Source: Chitinibacter tainanensis DSM 15459 (GTDB lineage Bacteria > Pseudomonadota > Gammaproteobacteria > Burkholderiales > Chitinibacteraceae). Taken from it: 64,000 bases of DNA. Below, piece after piece: positions 28,460-36,991 of the stretch (its first letter is position 1; the number at the start of each line of letters is the position of its first letter). A model generated the notes under the pieces. It did not search any database, was not told the origin of the DNA, and was given only the letters and a program-made list of their open reading frames with translations. The translations under genes and the position numbers were made by a program. Where the stretch lies: NCBI RefSeq assembly GCF_000429785.1, contig NZ_AUCN01000009.1:620001-684000 (forward strand), read 5' to 3'.

Positions 28460-28489
28460 TTTGAGAATGATTCTGCTTTAATTGTATAA
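28460..28489 (+). promoter_or_regulatory. Fur-regulated promoter of the iron transporter
   Basis: -35 TTGAGA (28460-28465), 18-nt spacer, -10 TATAAT (28484-28489). Overlapping the -35 is AGAATGATTCT (28463-28473), a perfect palindrome with the GAGAATGATTCT core of Fur boxes. This position would block transcription when iron is sufficient. Confidence 0.75.
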
Positions 28490-28519
28490 TGCGAATACTT
28501 CTTGTTAAGGACTCACGCA

Positions 28520-29527
28520 ATGAAACGTCTCACCTTGTCTGTCTTAGCAATGTCGCTGTTGGCCGGTTGGGCCCACGCGGAAACTGTGACTGTCTACTCA
28601 TCGCGCAATGAACAGCTGATCAAGCCGCTGTTTGATGCCTACACCAAAGAAACCGGCGTAGAAGTCAAAGTGCTGACCGACAAGGAAGGCCCATTGCTGG
28701 CCCGCCTGCAAGCCGAAGGCAGCAACACCCCAGCCGACATGCTGATCACCGTGGATGCCGGCAATCTGTGGCAGGCCAGCAATATGGGCTTGCTGAAAAC
28801 CTTTAATTCCAAGGTCGTGAACGAGAATATTCCTGCGCATTTGCGTGATCCGCGCGGCCAGTGGACAGGCCTTTCGGTGCGTGCACGCACCATGGTTTAC
28901 AACCCAAGCCTGATCAAAGCCGAGCAACTCTCGACCTACGAAGATCTGGCCGATCCAAAATTCAAAGGCAAGTTGTGCCTGCGTACCAGCAAAAAGGTCT
29001 ACAACCAATCGTTGGTGGGCATGATGATCGCCCAGCATGGCGAAGCCAAAACCGAACAAGTGGTGCGTGGCTGGGTGGCGAATCTGGCAACGGATGTCTT
29101 TGCGGATGACACCAAGCTGATCGAAGCGGTGGCCGCAGGCCAATGCGCGGTGGGTATTGTTAATACTTACTATCTGGGCCGGATTCTGGATAAATTGCCG
29201 GCGGATAAACGCGAAGCGTATCCAGCTAAACTCTTCTGGGCGAACCAGAAAACCAACGGCGTGCACGTGAATATCTCGGGTGCGGGTATTACCCGCTTTG
29301 CCAAAAACGAAGCGGGCGCGCTTAAATTGATCGAGTGGTTGTCGTCGGATAAAGCGCAAAACCTGTATGCCGACAAAGATCTGGAATTTCCGGCTAACCC
29401 GAAAATCAAAGCCGATGTGATCGTAAGCAGCTGGGGCCCATTCAAGCAAAACCTGATCAATATGGCCAAAGCGGGCGAGCTGCAAGGCAAAGCCGTGCAG
29501 CTGATGGATCGCGCAGGCTACAAATAA
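28520..29527 (+). CDS. fbpA: Ferric iron ABC transporter substrate-binding protein
   Basis: Periplasmic ferric-ion-binding protein of the FbpA/FutA type. 335 residues with a signal peptide (1-22, ending AHA), then VTVYSSRNEQLIKPLFDAYTK. Tyrosines placed to bind iron are visible in KKVYNQ and in the double Tyr of NTYYLGRILD, the hallmark of the family. ATG 28520 has AAGGAC upstream. First gene of a three-gene transporter unit behind a Fur-box promoter. A hairpin between this gene and the permease may lower downstream expression. Confidence 0.92.
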   Translation: MKRLTLSVLAMSLLAGWAHAETVTVYSSRNEQLIKPLFDAYTKETGVEVKVLTDKEGPLLARLQAEGSNTPADMLITVDAGNLWQASNMGLLKTFNSKVVNENIPAHLRDPRGQWTGLSVRARTMVYNPSLIKAEQLSTYEDLADPKFKGKLCLRTSKKVYNQSLVGMMIAQHGEAKTEQVVRGWVANLATDVFADDTKLIEAVAAGQCAVGIVNTYYLGRILDKLPADKREAYPAKLFWANQKTNGVHVNISGAGITRFAKNEAGALKLIEWLSSDKAQNLYADKDLEFPANPKIKADVIVSSWGPFKQNLINMAKAGELQGKAVQLMDRAGYK

Positions 29528-29574
29528 GCTAGAATCAGTGTGGTGCACCGAGGTGCGCCCATTGAATGCCACAG

Positions 29575-29612
29575 GGGCAGCCGGCGAAAGTCGGGTCTGC
29601 CCTTCGTTTTTT
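29575..29612 (+). terminator. Internal terminator or attenuator between fbpA and fbpB
   Basis: GGGCAG (29575-29580) pairs with CTGCCC (29597-29602), with a smaller CCG/CGG inner stem. TTCGTTTTTT follows. This could make excess binding protein over permease by partial termination, as is common in such operons. Confidence 0.6.
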
Positions 29613-29629
29613 CATCTCTGATCACGCTT

Positions 29630-31225
29630 ATGTCCAAACACTCCTGGCGCGGCGCCGTGCTGGCCTTGCCGATTGCTTTGCTCACCTTGATTCCACTATT
29701 GGTGGTGTTGGCGTCTTTTCTGCATCCGCAACCAGAAATCTGGGCCCATCTGGGCCAATATGTGTTGCCTGATGTGCTGCGCAATACCGCGATCTTGCTA
29801 TTTGGCGTGGGCTTTGGGGTGTTGCTGCTGGGCGTGCCGCTGGCCTGGCTCACGGCCGTATGCGAGTTTCCCGGCCGCCGCTGGCTCAGTTGGGCGCTGA
29901 TGTTGCCGCTGGCGATGCCTGCTTATGTGTTGGCCTTTGTACAGGTGGGCTTGCTGGATTTCACCGGGCCAGTGCAGACGCTATTGCGCGAGCTAACCGG
30001 TGACAGCAGCTGGTTTCCGCGCATTCGCTCCACTGGTGGTGTAGTGCTGGTGCTGACGCTGGCGTTTTATCCTTATGTGTACCTGCTGGCGCGCAATGCC
30101 TTTCTTACTCAAGGCAAGCGCGCGCTTGAAGCTGCGCAAATGCTGGGCTATTCCCGCCCGGCAGGGTTTTGGAAAGTGGCGCTACCGATGGCGCGGCCAT
30201 GGCTGATTGGCGGGCTCACGCTGGCGCTAATGGAAACCCTGGCCGATTTCGGCACGGTGTCGGTATTTAATTTTGATACCTTCACGACCGCGATTTACAA
30301 ATCCTGGTTTTCCTTGTTTAACCTTACTGCGGCTTCGCAGCTAGCGTCACTCTTGGTGTTATTTGTGTTGGTGCTGGTGTTGGTGGAGCAACGTGCACGC
30401 GGCGCGCGAGCCTATCATGGGCGTATTGTGGCGGCCGAGCGTATTGTGCTCACCGGTTGGGCGCGCCCGGCGGCCACACTATTTTGCCTCGCAGTCCTGG
30501 CAATGGCGTTTGTGATTCCGCTCTTGCAACTCTTGGTCTGGGCCTACAGCGTACTCGCCACCGATCTGGATGCGCGGTACTGGGGTTTTACGCTGCGCTC
30601 GATGTTGATTTCCTTGGCGGCGGCGCTGGTGGTGAGTGTGCTGGCGCTGGTGTTGGTGCTGCTGCAGCGCCATTATGCGAGCCGCGCCACACGCTTGACC
30701 GTGCAGTTGGCGACATTAGGCTATGCCGTGCCGGGCACGGTGTTGGCGGTGGGCGTGTTTGTACCGATCGCTTGGCTGGATAATCTGCTGCTGCCTTATG
30801 CCCATGCCTTGGGTTATGAGGGATTTCAAATACTCAAAGGCTCGGTGGCGGTGATGCTGCTGGCGCTGGGCGCGCGTTTTATGGCTGTGGCTTTTCAGCC
30901 GCTGGAGAGCGCGATGCAGCGGGTAAGCCGCAATCAGGAAGATGCGGCTCGCTCGCTCGGTTTATCCAATCGCCAGCTCACCTGGCGGCTGCATTTGCCG
31001 ATGCTGCGTGGCGGGGCGCTCACCGCGGTGTTGATGTGCTTTGTGGATGTAATGAAAGAAATGCCCATCACGCTAATGACCCGCCCTTTTGGCTGGGAAA
31101 CCTTGGCGGTGCGCGTGTTTGAAATGACTTCGGAAGGCATGTGGGCCAATGCTGCACTGCCCAGTTTGATGATTGTGTTGACTGGGCTGCTCCCGGTCAT
31201 CCTGCTGGTACGAAAAGCGGAATAA
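29630..31225 (+). CDS. fbpB: Ferric iron ABC transporter permease
   Basis: Inner-membrane permease of 531 residues made of two homologous halves, each with about six helices. Each half has the EAA loop that contacts the ATPase (AAQMLGYSRPAGFWKVALPMARP in the first and AARSLGLSNRQLTWRLHLPML in the second). ATG 29630 is chosen since it starts a normal N-terminal helix; a longer frame covers the attenuator hairpin. The ATPase gene begins 3 nt after the stop codon. Confidence 0.92.
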   Translation: MSKHSWRGAVLALPIALLTLIPLLVVLASFLHPQPEIWAHLGQYVLPDVLRNTAILLFGVGFGVLLLGVPLAWLTAVCEFPGRRWLSWALMLPLAMPAYVLAFVQVGLLDFTGPVQTLLRELTGDSSWFPRIRSTGGVVLVLTLAFYPYVYLLARNAFLTQGKRALEAAQMLGYSRPAGFWKVALPMARPWLIGGLTLALMETLADFGTVSVFNFDTFTTAIYKSWFSLFNLTAASQLASLLVLFVLVLVLVEQRARGARAYHGRIVAAERIVLTGWARPAATLFCLAVLAMAFVIPLLQLLVWAYSVLATDLDARYWGFTLRSMLISLAAALVVSVLALVLVLLQRHYASRATRLTVQLATLGYAVPGTVLAVGVFVPIAWLDNLLLPYAHALGYEGFQILKGSVAVMLLALGARFMAVAFQPLESAMQRVSRNQEDAARSLGLSNRQLTWRLHLPMLRGGALTAVLMCFVDVMKEMPITLMTRPFGWETLAVRVFEMTSEGMWANAALPSLMIVLTGLLPVILLVRKAE

Positions 31226-31228
31226 GCG

Positions 31229-32272
31229 ATGCCATTACTTATCGTTAACCAAATTGCTATCGAATTTGCCGGCGCACGTCGGGTGGTGGATGGCCTGTCG
31301 TTTGCTTTGGAAGCTGGTGAAATTGCCTGTTTGCTCGGCGCCTCGGGTTGCGGCAAAACCACGGTGCTGCGCAGTATTGCCGGTTTTGAAGCGCTGCAGG
31401 CGGGCGAGATTCATCTGCAGACCCAGCTCTTGAGCGTGCCAGGCGTGCAGCTGCCACCGCAGCAGCGGGGCATCGGCATGGTGTTTCAGGATTACGCACT
31501 GTTTCCACACCTGACCGTGGCACAAAACGTGGGCTTTGGCCTGCGCTCGCTCACTAAGCCTGAGCAAGCGCGCCGGGTGGCCGAGATGCTGGATTTGGTG
31601 GGCCTCGGTGAACTAGGTGGCCGCTATATCCATGAGCTGTCGGGCGGCCAGCAGCAGCGGGTGGCGCTGGCTCGGGCGCTGGCGCCGCAACCACGGCTCT
31701 TGCTGCTGGACGAGCCGTTTTCCAATCTGGATGTCGAGCTGCGTGAGCGGCTGGGGCAGGAAGTGCGGCAGATTTTGAAAGCCACCGGCACCACGGCGAT
31801 TTTGGTGACGCACGATCAGCGCGAAGCCTTTGCCATGGCGGATCAGATTGGCGTGATGAGCGAAGGCCGCATCCGCCAGTGGGGGACGCCGTATGATCTG
31901 TACCATCAGCCTGTCGATCGCTTCGTGGCCAACTTTATCGGCGAAGGCGTGCTGTTGCCGGCGCGCCTGACTGGGCCGCAATGTATTGAATTTGAGCTGG
32001 GCGAGCTCTGCCGCACTGCGCCAGTGGAGTGCGGCATTGGTGCGGAGCTGGAAATCCTGATTCGCCCCGATGATATCCAGCACAACGATCGCAGCCCACT
32101 ACAAGCCAAAGTGGTGGCCAAGGCTTTCCGAGGGGCGCAGTTTTTATACACGCTGGCGCTGCCCTCAGGCCAACAGGTGTTAAGCCTGGTACCTAGCCAC
32201 CATAATCATGCGCTGGGCGAGCTGATTGGTATTGAGCTGGAAGTCGAGCACTTGATTGTGTTCCGCAAGTAA
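31229..32272 (+). CDS. fbpC: Ferric iron ABC transporter ATP-binding protein
   Basis: ATPase that drives ferric iron import with FbpAB. 347 residues: Walker A GASGCGKTT, Q-loop VFQDYALFPHLTV, signature LSGGQQQR, Walker B LLLLDEPFSNLD, and switch His in VTHDQREA. A C-terminal TOBE-like regulatory domain follows from about residue 240. It starts 3 nt behind fbpB. Many relatives are annotated simply as polyamine or spermidine ATPases; the fbpAB context decides here. Confidence 0.92.
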   Translation: MPLLIVNQIAIEFAGARRVVDGLSFALEAGEIACLLGASGCGKTTVLRSIAGFEALQAGEIHLQTQLLSVPGVQLPPQQRGIGMVFQDYALFPHLTVAQNVGFGLRSLTKPEQARRVAEMLDLVGLGELGGRYIHELSGGQQQRVALARALAPQPRLLLLDEPFSNLDVELRERLGQEVRQILKATGTTAILVTHDQREAFAMADQIGVMSEGRIRQWGTPYDLYHQPVDRFVANFIGEGVLLPARLTGPQCIEFELGELCRTAPVECGIGAELEILIRPDDIQHNDRSPLQAKVVAKAFRGAQFLYTLALPSGQQVLSLVPSHHNHALGELIGIELEVEHLIVFRK

Positions 32273-32295
32273 GCCAAGGTTACACGCTCTGGCGG

Positions 32296-32344
32296 GGGTA
32301 TCGCTAGCTAAGCCTTTCTATTTAAGGCTTTCTGGTAGATACCC
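32296..32344. terminator. Nested hairpin between convergent fbpC and sulP genes
   Basis: GGGTATC (32296-32302) pairs with GATACCC (32338-32344). Inside it AAGCCTT (32310-32316) pairs with AAGGCTT (32324-32330). There is no long U-run, so it may act as a transcription barrier or be a larger relative of the gene-end palindromes. Confidence 0.5.
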
Positions 32345-32348
32345 AGGC

Positions 32349-34052
32349 TTAGATCGCGAAATCTTCCTCTTGCGCTGAGCTGTGTAGCGCACACACCGCC
32401 GCATGCGTTGAAATAAAAGGCGGCGCGGCCAGCGCAGTGAGCAGATCGGCATGGGCCAGCGTATCGCGCACTGGGCCTTTTAACTCGGCCAGATACAGCT
32501 CAATGCCGCGCTGTCGCAAGCTGGGTAGCCAGTTTTGCAGCGCTTGCACAGCGGTATAGTCCACTGAATTTACAGCCGAAAAAATCAGCAGCAGCTGCCG
32601 GCAGCTGCTCTGGCGCTGTAGTGCATTTTCTAATTGCTCCAGCACCGTAGCCACATTGGCAAAGTACAGATTTTCATCAATCCGCACCAGTAATTGCTCG
32701 GGGTGGGTTTCCACCGCAAAGCGATCGACATTGCGAAAATGCTCGCTGCCCGGCAGGCGACCAACAATCGCCACATGCGGGCGCTGGCTGCGCCAGAGGT
32801 AAAGCAGCAGCGTGACCAGCACCCCCAGCGCAATCCCCTGCATTGGCCCCACCCAGAGTACGCCCAGATAGGTCAGCAGCCACGCGATGCCATCGCGCCG
32901 ATCATAGCGCCAGGCCTGCCAGCCCGTATGCCAGCTCAGCATGCGGCTCGTCGCCAGAATAATCGTGGCACCCAGCAAGGCCAGCGGCAGATGGGCAAAA
33001 TAGGGGAGTAATGCCCACAGTGCTAGCCCTAGCAAGCCGGCCGTGAAGATACCCGCTAGGGGTGTATGTGCGCCGGCTTGGGTGTTGACCATGGTGCGTG
33101 AAAACCCGCCACTCACCGGTAGGCCACCTAGGCTCGCGGCCGCCAGATTACAGCTACCGAGGGCTAATAGCTCGCGGTTGGCGCTGATGGTTTGTCCGCG
33201 CTCGGCCGCCAGCGTTTGCGCGATGGTGATGCTTTGCAAAAAACCCGCCAGACTGATCAGCAAGGCCGGCAGCAACAGGCTCTGGATGCTGGCCCAATCG
33301 AGCGCTGGGCTAAGCCACGCGCTGTTTTGGCCGGCGCTGAGCTGTAAACGTGGTAGCGTCCAGGGCAGGGCCAGTACGGCAAGCAACAGTAAAAGCGCGA
33401 TGGGGGCCAGTTTGCCGGCTAAATCGGCATGACGGCTCGCTAAGCCCCAGCGGCGCAATAGTGGTGGCAGGCCAAACTGCGCCGCGGCCAGCAGGGCAAG
33501 ACTGGCAAGCCCATAGCCCATATCCAGCGCGCGCAAGCCTTGCCAGCTATGCGGTAATTGCTGCAGCAGTTGCGGCAGCGTATCGCCGCGCCATGGGCTG
33601 CCCAGTAACACACCGAGCTGCCCCAGCGCGATCAGCAAAGCAGTGGCGGCGCTAAACGCCTGCACCACCGGCAGCGCCAGCAGCCGGGTGAGTTGCCCAA
33701 GCCGGGCTGCGCCCAGCCCGAGTAAAAAGAGGGCCGACAACCACGTGAGCGTGGCGGCCAGCGCCACATAGTGGGCACTGCCGGCGGGGGCCAAGGGGCT
33801 GAGTGCTGCGGCGGTCATGGCGGAGGTGATCGCCATCGGGCCAACCGACTGCGTCATGCTGGTGCCAAAGAGGCCATACAGCAGCAAGGGCCCAAGGCTG
33901 GCATACAGCCCAGCCAGCGGCGGTAAGCCGGCCAGCTGCGCATAGGCCAAGCCCTGCGGAATCAGTAGCAGCGCCACAATCAGGCTGGCGCTGGCGTCGC
34001 CCGCCAGCCATTGGCGCTGATAGTGCCGTGCCCAGCCCGGAAGTGCGCGCAT
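32349..34052 (-). CDS. SulP-family anion transporter with STAS domain
   Basis: Inner-membrane carrier of 567 residues, with about 11-12 helices (ALLLIPQGLAYAQLAGLPPLAGLYAS, SVGPMAITSAMTAAAL). A C-terminal cytoplasmic STAS domain starts near 435 (ENLYFANVATVLEQLE, LLLIFSAVNSVDYTAVQAL). SulP proteins carry sulfate, bicarbonate or other anions. Sulfate is the likely substrate here since it lies 2 nt behind the YeeE-like pair in the bigR unit, where persulfide oxidation yields sulfite and then sulfate or thiosulfate. Direction of transport cannot be inferred. Confidence 0.88.
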   Translation of the reverse strand: MRALPGWARHYQRQWLAGDASASLIVALLLIPQGLAYAQLAGLPPLAGLYASLGPLLLYGLFGTSMTQSVGPMAITSAMTAAALSPLAPAGSAHYVALAATLTWLSALFLLGLGAARLGQLTRLLALPVVQAFSAATALLIALGQLGVLLGSPWRGDTLPQLLQQLPHSWQGLRALDMGYGLASLALLAAAQFGLPPLLRRWGLASRHADLAGKLAPIALLLLLAVLALPWTLPRLQLSAGQNSAWLSPALDWASIQSLLLPALLISLAGFLQSITIAQTLAAERGQTISANRELLALGSCNLAAASLGGLPVSGGFSRTMVNTQAGAHTPLAGIFTAGLLGLALWALLPYFAHLPLALLGATIILATSRMLSWHTGWQAWRYDRRDGIAWLLTYLGVLWVGPMQGIALGVLVTLLLYLWRSQRPHVAIVGRLPGSEHFRNVDRFAVETHPEQLLVRIDENLYFANVATVLEQLENALQRQSSCRQLLLIFSAVNSVDYTAVQALQNWLPSLRQRGIELYLAELKGPVRDTLAHADLLTALAAPPFISTHAAVCALHSSAQEEDFAI

Positions 34053-34054
34053 GC

Positions 34055-34471
34055 TTAGCGGCGCTCCAGCCAGCTAAACAGCGCCATGCCGGCCAGCATG
34101 GCCGCAACGAACAATACCCCATCCAGTATGCCGCTGCCGACTAATACTAAGGCTGGCCCGGGGCAAATACCCCCGATACCCCAGCCCACGCCAAAGGCCG
34201 CCGAGCCCAGTAGCAAGCGTTTATCGATCACGCTGCTGCTCGGTAATTGCATCGGCTCGCCGGTAAGGCGGGCGGTGGGGCTGCGTTTAGCCAGCAGAAA
34301 AAACGGCAAGGCCACGCCAATCCCCCCCGCCATCACCAGCGCAAGGCTCGGGTCCCACAGCCCAGCCAGATCCAAAAAGCCCTGTACCTTGGCCGGATTG
34401 GCCATGCCTGCCAGTAATAAACCCAGGCCAAACAAGAGACCGGTGAGCAAACCCAATAGATTTAAGCGCAT
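34055..34471 (-). CDS. YeeE/YedE-like (DUF6691) membrane protein, second of a pair
   Basis: 138 residues with about four membrane helices, including GIGGICPGPALVLVGSG, whose cysteine is a conserved feature of YeeE/PmpB-type half-proteins. Related proteins move thiosulfate or other sulfur species across the membrane. AAGGA precedes ATG 34471. It lies 10 nt after the first half of the pair and 2 nt before sulP in the same unit. Together the two halves would equal one full-length YeeE-type transporter. Confidence 0.82.
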   Translation of the reverse strand: MRLNLLGLLTGLLFGLGLLLAGMANPAKVQGFLDLAGLWDPSLALVMAGGIGVALPFFLLAKRSPTARLTGEPMQLPSSSVIDKRLLLGSAAFGVGWGIGGICPGPALVLVGSGILDGVLFVAAMLAGMALFSWLERR

Positions 34472-34481
34472 GGTGGTGTCC

Positions 34482-34907
34482 TTATAACACATGCTTGATC
34501 ACAAACACGGTGGCAAAGCCGGCACTCATAAAGCTCAGCACCGCAGCCAGTGAGCGCACAGAAAATCGTGACAAGCCACAAATACCATGGCCGCTGGTGC
34601 AGCCATTGGCGTAGCGGGTGCCGATACCCACCAGCAAGCCCGCGATCACTAACCCCAGCGGATTGCTCACCATCTGCAGCGCTGGCAGCGGGGCAAATAA
34701 TTGCCACACCAGCGGGCTAAGCAGAATGCCCAGCACAAATAAGTAGCGCCACTGCCGATCGGCCGCCCCCTGTACCAGTCCGCCAATGATGCCGGCAATG
34801 CCGGCGATACGGGCGCCGAGCAAAATCAATAAGCCGGCCGAGAGGCCGATTAAGGCCCCGCCAGCCAGCGAGGCCCAGGGAGTGAAGTGGATGAGATCAA
34901 TCTGCAT
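34482..34907 (-). CDS. YeeE/YedE-family membrane protein, first of a pair
   Basis: 141 residues, about four helices. The motif RYANGCTSGHGICGLSRFS carries two cysteines and is the hallmark of the YeeE/YedE (TsuA-like) family of thiosulfate and sulfur transporters. ATG 34907 is preferred; longer frames run back through the regulator gene. The start overlaps the bigR stop region by 11 nt, so translation is probably coupled. In many bacteria this pair is encoded beside bigR and blh. Confidence 0.85.
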   Translation of the reverse strand: MQIDLIHFTPWASLAGGALIGLSAGLLILLGARIAGIAGIIGGLVQGAADRQWRYLFVLGILLSPLVWQLFAPLPALQMVSNPLGLVIAGLLVGIGTRYANGCTSGHGICGLSRFSVRSLAAVLSFMSAGFATVFVIKHVL

Positions 34908-35235
34908 GTTCAGGCTCCGGTACTTGTGCATCAATCGGGCAATACAGCTGGTACAACAGCCCCAGCAGGCTTTGCACTTCGGCACTGGCCAACGAATAAA
35001 AAATCCGTTTGCCATCGCGGCGGGTATTCACGAGCCCGGCATTGCGTAACACGCCCAGTTGTTGTGAGAGCGTGGGCTGGCGAATGTCGAGCAAGGCTTC
35101 AAAATCGGAAACACATTTTTCGCCATCGACCATTTGGCATAACAACAGTAGGCGGTCTTCGTTGCCGAGATTTTTCAGTAATTGCGCCGCATCGCCGGCC
35201 GCGGCGCGCATGCGGCTCATCTGGGTGGGATCCAT
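34897..35235 (-). CDS. bigR: ArsR-family persulfide-responsive repressor, BigR/SqrR type
   Basis: 112-residue winged-helix repressor. PTLSQQLGVLRNAGLVNTRRDGKRIFYSL is the recognition helix and wing. Cys33 (LLLLCQM) and Cys99 (LYQLYCPI) correspond to the two redox cysteines of BigR, which form a tetrasulfide bridge with persulfides and release DNA. An extra Cys41 is present. It lacks the ELCVC metal site of ArsR. Divergent from blh over an 87-bp AT-rich region. GAGGAG precedes the ATG. The persulfide role is inferred from these cysteines and neighbours. Confidence 0.88.
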   Translation of the reverse strand: MDPTQMSRMRAAAGDAAQLLKNLGNEDRLLLLCQMVDGEKCVSDFEALLDIRQPTLSQQLGVLRNAGLVNTRRDGKRIFYSLASAEVQSLLGLLYQLYCPIDAQVPEPEHAD

Positions 35236-35260
35236 GGCTATGCTCCTCGAATACTTAGCG

Positions 35261-35297
35261 TTGACATATTATATAAAAAAATATATCGTAAAGTAAA
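35261..35297. promoter_or_regulatory. Divergent bigR/blh promoters and AT-rich operator
   Basis: Rightward: TTGACA at 35261-35266 with TATATC at 35282-35287 (15-nt spacer, short). Leftward: TATAAT (35273-35268) with TTTACT (35297-35292), 18-nt spacer. The overlapping ATATTATATAAAAAAATATA stretch is an imperfect inverted repeat, like BigR operators, and would block both promoters at once. Confidence 0.65.
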
Positions 35298-35322
35298 GTC
35301 AGATCGATACAGGAGTTTTGCC

Positions 35323-36192
35323 ATGTTCAAGCCCACGGTGGAGGCGTTTTATGATCCGGCCACATTTACGGTTAGCTATCTGGTATTTGATCGGCCCGGT
35401 GGCCATGGGGTGATTATTGATCCGGTGCTCGATTACGAGCCGCGTGCGGTGCGAACCAGTACTGAAAATGCCGGTCTGATCGTTAAGCGGGTTGCTGAGC
35501 TGCAGCTCGAAATTGACTGGATCTTAGAAACCCACGCGCATGCCGATCATCTTTCGGCGGCTGCCTGGCTCAAAACTCAGCTGGGCGGGCAGATCGCGAT
35601 TGGCGCGGGTATTACGGCGGTGCAAAAAATCTTTAAACCCATTTTTGGGATGGAGGCCGAGTTTGCCACCGATGGCCGGCAATTTGATCGCTTGCTGGGC
35701 GCCGATGATGAATTACAGGCCGGTGATTTGACCGTTCAGGCGCTATTTGTGCCCGGGCATACGCCGGCTGATTTGGCGTATTTGATTGGCGATGCGCTCT
35801 TTCTGGGCGATACGCTGTTTATGCCGGATGTGGGTACCGCGCGCTGTGATTTCCCAGGGGGCGATGCGCTGGCGCTGTATCAATCGGTACAACGGCTGTA
35901 TCAGCTGCCGGACGAAACCCGCGCCTTTGCCTGTCATGATTACCCACCGCCTGAGCGCACTACGCCACGCTGGGAAAGCACGATCGCTGAGCAAAAACGC
36001 AGCAATATTCATCTGCGGGCGGATACTCCGGCGGCCGAGTTTGTGGCCATGCGGGACGCGCGTGATGCGGGCCTGGCCATGCCGGTGTTGATCATGCCTT
36101 CAATTCAGGTCAATATCCGGGCCGGTGAATTGCCACCGGCCGAAGCCGACGGGCGCCAGTATTTAAAACTCCCACTCAATACACTGGGATAA
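35323..36192 (+). CDS. blh: Persulfide dioxygenase, Blh/ETHE1-like metallo-beta-lactamase fold
   Basis: Oxidises glutathione persulfide to sulfite using a single iron. 289 residues. The metallo-beta-lactamase signature ETHAHADHLSAAAWL and the later histidines FVPGHTPADLAY and FACHDYPP give the iron ligands. LFLGDTLFMPDVGTARCDFPGG is characteristic of the ETHE1/Blh group. AGGAG precedes ATG 35323. First gene of a rightward unit with trxC and a DUF2892 gene, divergent from its likely repressor. Confidence 0.92.
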   Translation: MFKPTVEAFYDPATFTVSYLVFDRPGGHGVIIDPVLDYEPRAVRTSTENAGLIVKRVAELQLEIDWILETHAHADHLSAAAWLKTQLGGQIAIGAGITAVQKIFKPIFGMEAEFATDGRQFDRLLGADDELQAGDLTVQALFVPGHTPADLAYLIGDALFLGDTLFMPDVGTARCDFPGGDALALYQSVQRLYQLPDETRAFACHDYPPPERTTPRWESTIAEQKRSNIHLRADTPAAEFVAMRDARDAGLAMPVLIMPSIQVNIRAGELPPAEADGRQYLKLPLNTLG

Positions 36193-36204
36193 AAGGAGAC
36201 CACC

Positions 36205-36633
36205 ATGAGCTTGCATTTAAGCTGCCCCCATTGCCATGCCACCAATCGGCTGGATGCCGAGCGCCTGAAAGACGCGCCTAACTGCGGTGCCTGCCACCAG
36301 CCGCTGCTGAGCGGTGCGCCGCTGGTGGCTACCAGTGATAATCTGGCCGACCTGATCAAACACAGCACGCTGCCAGTGGTGATTGATTTCTGGGCGCCTT
36401 GGTGCGGGCCTTGCCAGATGTTTGGTCCGACTTTCGCGGCCGCCGCTAAAGATCTGGCCGGCAAGATGCTGTTTGTTAAGGTCGACACCGAGGCACAGCC
36501 AGAATTGGGCAATCAATTCCGCGTGCGCAGTATCCCAACGCTGGTGGTGCTGGAAAACGGTATGGAGCTGGAGCGCATGTCGGGTGCTTTGTCGGCCGGT
36601 CAGTTTAAAGCCTGGCTGCAGCAATTTTTGTAA
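36205..36633 (+). CDS. trxC: Thioredoxin 2 (TrxC)
   Basis: Zinc-containing thioredoxin of 142 residues. The N-terminal zinc site is formed by Cys7, Cys10, Cys27 and Cys30. The active site WCGPC holds Cys67 and Cys70. It starts 12 nt after blh with AAGGAG upstream and so belongs to the persulfide unit. Thioredoxins can reduce protein persulfides, which would suit this place; that link is an inference. Confidence 0.95.
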   Translation: MSLHLSCPHCHATNRLDAERLKDAPNCGACHQPLLSGAPLVATSDNLADLIKHSTLPVVIDFWAPWCGPCQMFGPTFAAAAKDLAGKMLFVKVDTEAQPELGNQFRVRSIPTLVVLENGMELERMSGALSAGQFKAWLQQFL

Positions 36634-36658
36634 GCCGCAGGCGCGGTGAGGAGGCGGT

Positions 36659-36862
36659 ATGCAAGTCAATGTGGGTGGTATTGACCGCGTGTTGCGGATC
36701 GGCGTTGGCGCTGGCTTGGTTATTTTAGCCGCGCTGGGTGTGATCGGGGTTTGGGGTTGGTTGGGGGTAATGCCCTTGGCGACTGGCTTGATGCGCTTTT
36801 GCCCGGTATACCCCTTGCTGGGGCTGAATAGCTGTCCGCTCAAACCTAAGGCGGATGATTAA
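36659..36862 (+). CDS. DUF2892 (YgaP-like) small membrane protein
   Basis: 67 residues with MQVNVGGIDRVLRIGVGAGL and two membrane segments, then GLMRFCPVYPLLGLNSCPLK, the standard DUF2892 pattern with two cysteines. Full-length YgaP joins this domain to a rhodanese. Here it stands alone at the end of the blh-trxC unit, which again points to sulfur metabolism. GAGGAGG lies before the ATG. Function unknown. Confidence 0.88.
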   Translation: MQVNVGGIDRVLRIGVGAGLVILAALGVIGVWGWLGVMPLATGLMRFCPVYPLLGLNSCPLKPKADD

Positions 36863-36943
36863 CCTCAAACGTACTACTTAGTTGCGCAACTATCGTCTTC
36901 AGCAAATAGTCCGCGTGCCGGCAGTAGCTCTGCACCGCTAATA

Positions 36944-36973
36944 AAAAAGCCCAAGTGTTAACTTGGGCTTTTT
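36944..36973. terminator. Bidirectional intrinsic terminator
   Basis: A 13-bp stem AAAAAGCCCAAGT / ACTTGGGCTTTTT with a GTTA loop lies between the blh unit and the convergent peptidase gene. Confidence 0.92.
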
Positions 36974-36991
36974 GCTGTGCAATCAATACGG

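Noticed and set aside
28598-29572. 324-codon antisense frame over fbpA
   Set aside because: Shadow of a strongly coded gene; composition biased to His, Gln and Phe as expected for reverse reading.
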